A stretch of 64,000 nt of DNA from Nereocystis luetkeana. Taxonomy: Eukaryota > Sar > Phaeophyceae > Laminariales > Laminariaceae. The notes beneath the pieces are model-generated. The model saw nothing but the letters and a program-made list of their open reading frames with translations, did no database searches and was not told the origin of the DNA. Positions within the stretch are counted from its first letter, which is position 1. Each line of letters starts with the position of its first letter. The DNA is taken from assembly GCA_031213475.1 (NCBI GenBank), contig JARUPZ010000007.1, positions 3,963,586 to 4,027,585 on the forward strand, written 5' to 3'. Position numbers and translations under genes: made by a program. Positions 24,301-33,300 of the stretch are shown piece after piece.

Positions 24301-27300
24301 TCGGGATGCGAGGGTCTATGGTCATATTGTATGACTACGGGCAGGCATGACAATCTGCTCACCCCCAACTTGCACGAAAAAGACAGATCACGATCTACTG
24401 TGTAGATCATCTAGATTTTATGTTGACGATTTGTTACGGGGTCTTTTGCGAGATAAGTATCATACGAAACCCCCCAACCCCCCCCCCCCCCCGACAAAAA
24501 TACGTGCCGTAGAGGCCGGTGTCATACAGATCCCACCCGAGAAGCATTGTCTTGAGGGTGGAAACCTTATCAGGGATATATATGTATACCTGGTAGTGCC
24601 GCAGAGGTCGGTGTGTCATAAAGATCCCACCTGAGAAGCATTGTCTAGAGCGTGGAAACCATATCAGAGATATATATGTGTACTGGTATAACGAAAAAGA
24701 TTATTAGAGATCGGGAACCGATATTGTAGTAATCTGGAGTTTGTTGTTGTAGAGAGAATTTGGCGTTGTGGTTCACATTATTTGGCTGAGTACGTATCAG
24801 TAGTACGTAGCTTACTTCGACAGCAGCAGCGGGCACTGTTTGGTTGATCGCGCTTGTGGGAGTACCAAGTGGATACCGCACGGAAAGGTGCTGGCAGACT
24901 GGTAGAACACGCGAACAGACAGGGCCCGTGGCTTGCACCTGGACAGCGGTCGCTCGCTGGGCCAGGTATTCGTGATTTATTGCTCTCAGGTATTTCGTGA
25001 ATTCTGATTCAACATCGGATGTGGAGCGGAGGTGGAGCGCTTCATGCGTGGCACAGGCAGCGAGCGAGCGCGGATGCATATATATAATATGTCGTTCGAG
25101 TCGGCGAGGGAAAAGAAAGGCTGAAGTCATCTCACGGTTACAGGAAAAAGCAAGGCATGAATGTTAGGGAGGAGATTCTGCTGTGTGACCCCCCCCCCCG
25201 GATCTGAGTTCCAACTGTTAGGAAGGAGAGAGAAAATAAGAAGGGCGAAGGCAATGAATGGGAACCCGAACAAAAAAAAAGCTATGTATCTGTCACGAAG
25301 TATCTATTGGTCATGAACTAGGGATCTGATATGATCTGATTTATCTGATATGATCTGATATGATCTGATCTGATCTGTATTTTTGTCCGACCGGTGTGTG
25401 AATGAAATCTGATCTGATCTGATCTGATCTGCATTTTTGTCCGACCGGTGTGTGAATGAAATCTGATCTGATCTGATTTGATCTGATCTGATCTGATCTG
25501 ATCTTCTCTGATCTGATCTGATCTGATCTTCTCTCATCTGATATGATCTGATCTGATGTGCATTTTCGTCCGACTGGTGTGTGAATGAAACCTTCGAAAC
25601 GTAACGAGAGCAGGCGCGATCGGCTGGCGCGACAGCCATCTCGTCGTGGCCGCCGTGGGCTTCGCGATCGCCCTCCTGTCCGCCTTGCTCATACAAGAGC
25701 CGGCGAGGGAATTTTCACCGGCTGAGCCCGCCGTCGGCGCGAAAGAAGGCGCCGCTTCAAACAAAAGCGGGGATGATGCGGCGGAACCACCAAAGGCGTC
25801 GGCGGCGGCAGTAGACGCGGTCGACCAAAAAGGGGCGGGGGGATTGGTGTCGCCGAGAGGTGGGGGGGAGGGGGGGGTGGAGCAGGCGGAGGATAGGGAA
25901 TCGTTTCAAGAGGCACTCCGTATCGTGTTCCAGTCCAACACGGCCAGACTGGTAAGTGTGCACCGGTGTTTGTGTGTTTTTGTTTTTTTGTTTTCGCTTG
26001 TTGTGGTAGAGGAGGAAAGAGAAAGTGTCATTTTTCAAGGTGGGCGCTCTCTACTCTGTCTCTCATCCCCCCCCCCCATAAAAAAGTGACTTTTGGCGAA
26101 ACCTTTGAAAGGTCAAAATCTCAACCTGATCAGAGCCATGTTTTTTTTTCTCCTATCTTGCCTGTCTCTCTTTCTTTCTATTTTTGGCATCTTCTCCGAT
26201 TATCAGCTCTGCCCTTCTTTTTTCTCTCCCCTCCTGTTGGTAGTCATACACTCAGATCCGGGGTCACGTACGTAGTAGGCTCTCCTCCTCCCCCTGCCCA
26301 CTACGGTTCGTGCCTTGCATTTTTTGCCCCGGTCGACCGGCGTCTTATTGCGTTGCCCAGCTATTGATGGGTATGCATGCACACCGAATATATATATATA
26401 TATATAATATTTGTAATCACTTTTACTTTCCAGCCTAACTCGTAGGAGGTTTTACCCTCAACGAGCTTCTGGACAAGCCGTGGTCACAGGTGTCTACCCT
26501 TCTCCCCCCCGGTACTGTACGTGCCTTTATTTTTTGTCGCGCTTAGGGTTCAGCATTCCCTCTGCTCGTCGGCTTTCATCGAATGTTGCTAACTCACGCT
26601 CTCGCGCTTTCCGCTAGTCGTTTTTTTTTAAATGCAAGAAAAAGCCCCTGCGGGCATGCACTCGGTGAGACTTGAACCCACGAAAATGATCTTGATAGGC
26701 ACGTGGACCACCTACCAAGCCACCGAAGGCGCCGGCAATATATATATATCGTACCAGGTATATATATATATTTTTTTTTCAGGAAAATTTGATTAGTCGT
26801 ACTGGGTACGACATTGGGCAGTAAGTTCCTCAGTTGGGGGAGGCTGTTTCTCGTCCAAAAAACGGTATACCGATACCATCTTATAGCAAGCCTTATTTGT
26901 GAGCTTCCCATTTACGGCAAGCAGTACAGCAGTACTGGACCCTCTACAAGCAGCGCCGGCTGAGTAGGGTCGGTTGCCCCGGTGTGCATAGCGCCCGTGA
27001 AATGGCTTGATGCAGATGGGATTAACCGGTGTGGTGGTGTGAGGAGCAGTTTTGCCGGTTGCCGCTACATATAGTGCCGGTTGCCGCTATATGTAGTGCC
27101 GGTTGCCGCTACATATAGGGCCGGTTGCCGCTACATATAGTGCCGGTTGCCGCTACATATAGTGCCGGTTGCCGCTACAAATAGTGCCGGTTGCCGCTAC
27201 ATATAGGGCCGGTTGCCGCTATAGATAGTGCCGGTATTGTTTGGCTGGTGCATGTATACCGGCACTACTATAGAGGGACCATTTACTGTACACGGTATGC

Positions 27301-30300
27301 TTATCTATGTGCAGGAAGAGCTCCTGCGACTTGAGCCGGAAAGTCAATTGTGACACATTGTTTTTGTGTAGAATGCGTTTGGAGTTTGAAGCATCTCTGG
27401 CACCGTGAACGCCACAACAGTTTTTGTGTTGTCTTTACCTGGCATATATGTGCATACGTATATGCGGTTTGTTATTTTGTAGCGTAGCCAGCTATGACGC
27501 CGAGAGGCGAGAGGCGAAAGGGATCGTTAACCCCGCGGACGCCGTTATCACCTCGTTCAAAACGCGGCGCACAATTTCCAAAACGCGGCGCAACGTTTCG
27601 AAACGCGGCGCAATGTTTTATAACGCGGTTGTCGGGACCTGTCTTTCGCGTTGGGCGTTTCACGCAACCCGTCACCGTGCGGCACGACTCAGCCAGAAGA
27701 GAAGCTACTACATACGTAAAGGTCTGCACTATTACGGGGGACCATAGTTAATACCTGGTAGGACCTACGGTACACACAAAAACCTACATATTTACCTGTT
27801 TTTGCTAACAATATTTGGTCCTATTTACTACGGTCCCCCGCAATAGAGGTGGCTGCTCGTTGAGTGCTGAACGCGGATGCGGGCATCCCGGAGTCTTCGT
27901 CGAACGCTACGTATACGCCGATGTTTCATTCCGAAGTTTTCTACTCGTGATATAATTTACAGCAAAACGAGAAACGCTCTCGTTCCAACTTTTAGTTCTT
28001 TTTTTCGCGCCAAACTGTTTTGGCCGAGCATTTTATCCCGAAAGGTCTTGCCTCGCGGGCTCTTTAGCCGGGGTGCTCCCTGCACCGGCATGCTCATTAT
28101 ACCATGCCCAAAGCAAGGGTATCTCAACGCCTATCCTTGAAAAGCAAAAATCCCTACAGAGGAAGAAAGGGTGTGTGGTCACACCATTCCAAAACTCTGA
28201 TTTGGGAGCCTTTGAGCGTTTTACAGCCTTGCAATTGGCCGGTGGCGTTTCGCGTGTCCGTTCAAGTCTACTACCGCAAGTGTTTTTTTTTCTTCCCAAT
28301 TACGTCTGCGAGGGGGAGCAATATGCTACTGCTGTACTCAGGTGTCATATGTATAGCTTCGGGTGCGCCCCGCTTTTTTTTTCTTGGGGTCTTGCTCAGC
28401 TACGCACGCGCGCGGCTTCCGTGTTGCCTCGCGACCGAAGACTACTACCACCACCACCACCACCACCACCCCTCGCCACCCCTCGTCACCCTCCTCCCTC
28501 CGTCGAAATGTGATCACCGCCACCACCACCACCAACACCGCCCGTCACCATGCTTTCTTGTTGTCCCCTTTTCCGCCCCCGTCGAAACGCCTCCCTTCCG
28601 TCGAAACCTTGACCGGTGCGGTTCGGTTCGGTCCGGTGGGGTGGGGTGGGGTGGGGTGTGCGCGCAGCTGTTTGCGGCCACGGCCTTCCGCTTCTGCGCC
28701 GGCTTCGGGATCGGCGTGTGGTGCGCACCGTTCTTCAGGGGGCGTTACCCTTCCTTCACCTCGGAGTTTTCGGTCCTGAACGCCTTCGTTGTCGCCGGCG
28801 GAGGGCTGTTTTCGTCCTTCTTGGGAGGCGTTATCTCGGACAAGTACTCCGTGCAGGTTAGTGGGGTTGGAAAAAAAATGCTGTGATTCTGATTGGGGCG
28901 GGCGGGCGGGCGGGTCTGCCTCTGTTATGCGGTGAAGCAGTTGTTGATTGAGTGCTTGGGGTTTTGGGGAAGGGGGGGAAGGGGGGGTGATGTTTTTATA
29001 CTTGGGGAGGGGGGCAAGGGGTTGGTGAAGTTTGGAGGCTTCTTCAGGAGGGGGGAGGGGGGCGTTTTGATATTTTGAAGGAGGCGCGGGGAAGGGGGGA
29101 GGGGGGGGGGAACTCGATAGGAGAGATGTACTCGATCTCATGCATGGCCGTAGTCGTGTGAGCATAGGCCCTAGCATCCCTACAATGCCGGGACGGAGCA
29201 TGTCGGGTTTTCACCGACCAGGCAGACATTGCTTACACCAGGCGCGAAGCGCCGTGAGGTGTCCGGCGAGTCGCATGAGGGGTGAGCTGCATCCTTCTAA
29301 GAACCGCTTGTGAGGCGGACTTGCATACGGATGACAGCTTCAATGAGTTGATTTATTTTCCGGTGTAGCCACTTCCAGAGACAGCAGTGAGAGTACTATG
29401 TAACTGCCTCTTGGGTGCCTCACCATGAACACTACGTGATACGATCAATTCACTTGTGTGGAGTACAGGCTGCTCACCTCGCACAAATGATCTAACTCGG
29501 CAACCAGCTGTGACCGACCGCCGAAAAAAAAAAAACGGTACCCTGGTTGTCCAGTCCGGTCGGTCGGGTCGGTCGGTCGGACTCGGCTCTGCTCGGCTCG
29601 GCTCGGCTGGGCTCGGGTCGACCCGACCCGACCCGATCCATGATATTTCGAAAAACCTCCAGCCCCGACCCGACCCATGAGGTTTTTTCAAGACCTCCTG
29701 ACCCGGACCCGCGGGTCGGGTGGTGACCCGCAAAAAAACGCCTCATTTTTATAGCTGCAAGAGCGACGGCTCGACCGACCGAGGCGTCCCTAAGCCGCCT
29801 ACAAAAATGTATACCAGGTATGAGCTGTCAACTGTTGCCACATCCGCCTCGCTCCCGCCGCCTGCTCCCGCCGTCTGCTCCCGCCGTCTGCTCCGCGCTA
29901 CTCGCTCCCGTGCTCTGCACTTCGTGCGCTTTTTTCTTCCAGGACGTGCGGGTGCGAGCGTGGGTGCCGATGGTGGGGTGTCTGCTCGCCGTCCCCTGCT
30001 GGATCGGGGTGGTGTCTGGCACGAACTTCTACGTGTCGCTAGGCTTTCTTCTGGCCGAGTACATCGTCGCGGAGTGCTGGTTTGGACCGACGGTGACGAT
30101 ACTCCAGGAAGGGCTTCCTCCTAACGTCCGAGGCGTTGGCCAAGGGGTGTTCAGGTGACTACCCCCCACCCGCCTGTCCTTCCTCTATACTATTACGGGG
30201 GGCCATAGTTAATAGGGCCTATGGTATACTTAAAAATCCGATATATTTTCGCATTTTTACTAACAATATTTGGTCCTATTAACTATGGTCCCCCGTAATA

Positions 30301-33300
30301 TACACCTGGTATAGAAAGGTTGGGTTGGCGTCGGTTGGCGACGATACTGTGAAACACGCCTCTCACTGCGTGAGCTAGACAACCAGGGTGCCGTTTTTCG
30401 TATTTTTGTTGTTTTTGGCGGTCACCATGGCGGGGCGGTCGAATTGGATCATTTTTTGTGCGGGGAGAACCTTTACTCCGCACAAGGGGGATGATCGTAT
30501 CACGTATTAACAGTGTGTACTCGTATGTGGTAAGGCACCCACGTGGCAGTTACATAGTAAACCCATTGCTGTCTCTGGAAGTGGCCACACCGGAAAATAA
30601 ATCAATTCATTGACGCTGTCATCCATATTCAAGAGAATCCGCCTCGAAAGCGGTTCTAAGTGGGATGCAGCTCACCTTTCATGCGGCTCACCGGACACCT
30701 CACGGCGCTTCGCGCTTGGTGCAAGCAATGTCTGCCTGGTCGGTGGAAAACCCGACGTGCTCCTTCCCGGCATTGCCGGGATGCGAGGGTCTATGGTCAA
30801 AAGACTACGGCCATGCATGATAATGAGCTCACCTCCCCCCCCTTGTCACGCGTTGAGTGGCCACGACGCTGTAAATCAAGTCACCAGGCACTAGACATGC
30901 AATGCACAGACTGCCCCTTCCCGCACAAATGCCACATAGATCGGACAGAGAGACACCATGCAAACAACAGCTCAATACCCAGACTCACCGGAACAGCAGA
31001 CACAACGCAAAAAACACGGTCGGCATCACGGTTTTTTTCCCTATACCAAAAACACAAAACAGATTGAGACATGGAATCAGTCAACTATCGATTTTTTCCC
31101 CCCATGCCAAAACACAAACGTGACGTAGCTCAGCTAACCACTTTTTTGTTCTCGGGCGAAAGCGCAAACAAGATTTTAAGCATGAAACGACTCAACTAGC
31201 CAGTTTCTTTTTCCCCCAAATCGAAACACAAACCAGACATTGAAATTACTCAACTAACCATTTTATTTTCCCGTACCAAAACACAAAACAGATGTGAACA
31301 TGACATTAACTCAACTCACCTTTTTTCTTCTCTATTATTACGGGGGACCCTAGTTAATAGGACCAAATACTGTTAGTAAAAATGGTTAAATATATAGGTT
31401 TATGTATACCATAGGTCCTATTAACTATGGTCCCCCGTAATAGTAAAACACAAAAAACCAGGTGTAGACGTGTTAGACATGAAACAAATCTCAGGAGGAA
31501 GTGCGAGGAAGTAGGACTGACTGTGTCTGCCTTGCGTCAAGATAAGTTTAAAAGGCAGGGGAAGCTTTCTCGAGTCACGCTAAAACCGAAAGCGAGCAGG
31601 GAGTGGCAGGGGGGGGTGGCAGGGGGGGGGGGGGGGAGGCGTACTCATTTGTTGCTTGCCTTAGTCATTTGACCATTGACCACGCATCCCTTTCGAGACG
31701 GAGCACCGTTCCTACTCCTAATAGAGACACCTCCAACAATTGGGCGCTCATTACGTTGTTTCCTTATATTACATACCTGGTAGAAAATTTTTGCTAATCT
31801 TGTCCCCTTCCTGTTTGGCCGCCTGTGGCCACCATCTATCTCCTAGGATAGCGATCGTCTTCTCGCTGCTATATAGTGTGTCAAACTTCTCCATGTCACA
31901 TTCGTCTATTTCCCTCATCTCCTCTTCTAAGACCTATGCCAATGGTACAGCGAAGTTGCAATAAAAAGTTTGAATTTCAAAGATACCCGCCAAAACAAAT
32001 CAGAACACTCTTCCTATGGGCCACCTAAAAAAAAAAAAAAGTTCCTAACTTTTGGAAACGCCCCAAAAAAGCAAATCTGGGGCCGATGTTGGGCCAACAT
32101 CGGCTTGAGAAAAACTCAGGCCGATCTTTGGTTCGAAGCGGCGAGATTCCGAGTCCTCGACAGACATCGATCAACAAAACCAACGATTGCGTCATGAATT
32201 CTGAACGGAGTGCGCTCGTTAGGGGCTCCGACCCACCCTAGGGTCACCGTCTTCACACCATGGCCGGTGTCATGTGGCGGGAGCTGACCAGGCGTGTGAT
32301 AAAAAAAAATTGGCCGCTGGTTTGCACAAAACAGAAGACAAAACTTCTCCATCCGTCTCGAATGGCAAAAAATAGACTTTTTTTCAGGTTTGGGAGGATA
32401 CCGTAGGACGCCGCCGGCAAGCTCTCGCCCCCTAGACCATGGATCCGCCTGATATCTTCGAGGCCGTCATCTATACTCGTTGGGCTTGCCAGATACCGAG
32501 CGGGTTGGCCGTGGGCTGAGTCTATGTCTAGATCGAGCGTCGATCGTCGCACGAGCTGGTTTCGATCACCGTGTTGACAATTTGCGACCAGAAAAACACA
32601 AAATTGCGCCGCCTGCAGCCGTTGGGGAAAAAAAAAAGAAAAAAAAAAACATTTTTCTCTTTTTTTCCCACAGCGGCGGTGCGAGAAATTTTTCGGCTGT
32701 TTTTTTAAAGCCATATCTTTGAAAAAAACTTTTGAACTTCGCGTTTCCATTGGCATAGGTTTAACACATCCCGTTCTTCCTTGTATATTTCACATTCTCC
32801 TACTATGTGAGTTCTACTTTCTATCGCTTTGCCACACGGGCACATCTGTGCATCTATTTCCTCCTCCTCCCGGCTACTGGTATACCTCTTCCTTCTTTCT
32901 GGCAGGTCCAGGTCACCTACACGAAAACGCAGCTTCAGCGTTTTCGCGAAGTCCATTGGGCCGTGCAAATACGTTTTCATTCCTATTCCTTCCCTCAATC
33001 TCCCGTATATCTCTAGGTCTTTTTCCGATTCCACCTTGTTTCGTAGCGCTAGCCTTTCCCTTCTTTCTATCCTTTCTTCTACTTCTGCCTTGTACTTCCC
33101 AAACTTCCCGGCGAACATCACCTCTTCTTGGTTTCCCCCTATATCCTTCCATACTTTCTCAACTACGCTATCCCACCTTATTCCAGTTCGCCCTTTTGTT
33201 ACTTTCTCCCATACAGCTCTATCAACTATGGCCGGCAACCTCTTTTTTGGCATGTTCCTTACTCTATGTTGCCATTTCAACTTTCTCATATCCCTGTTTG

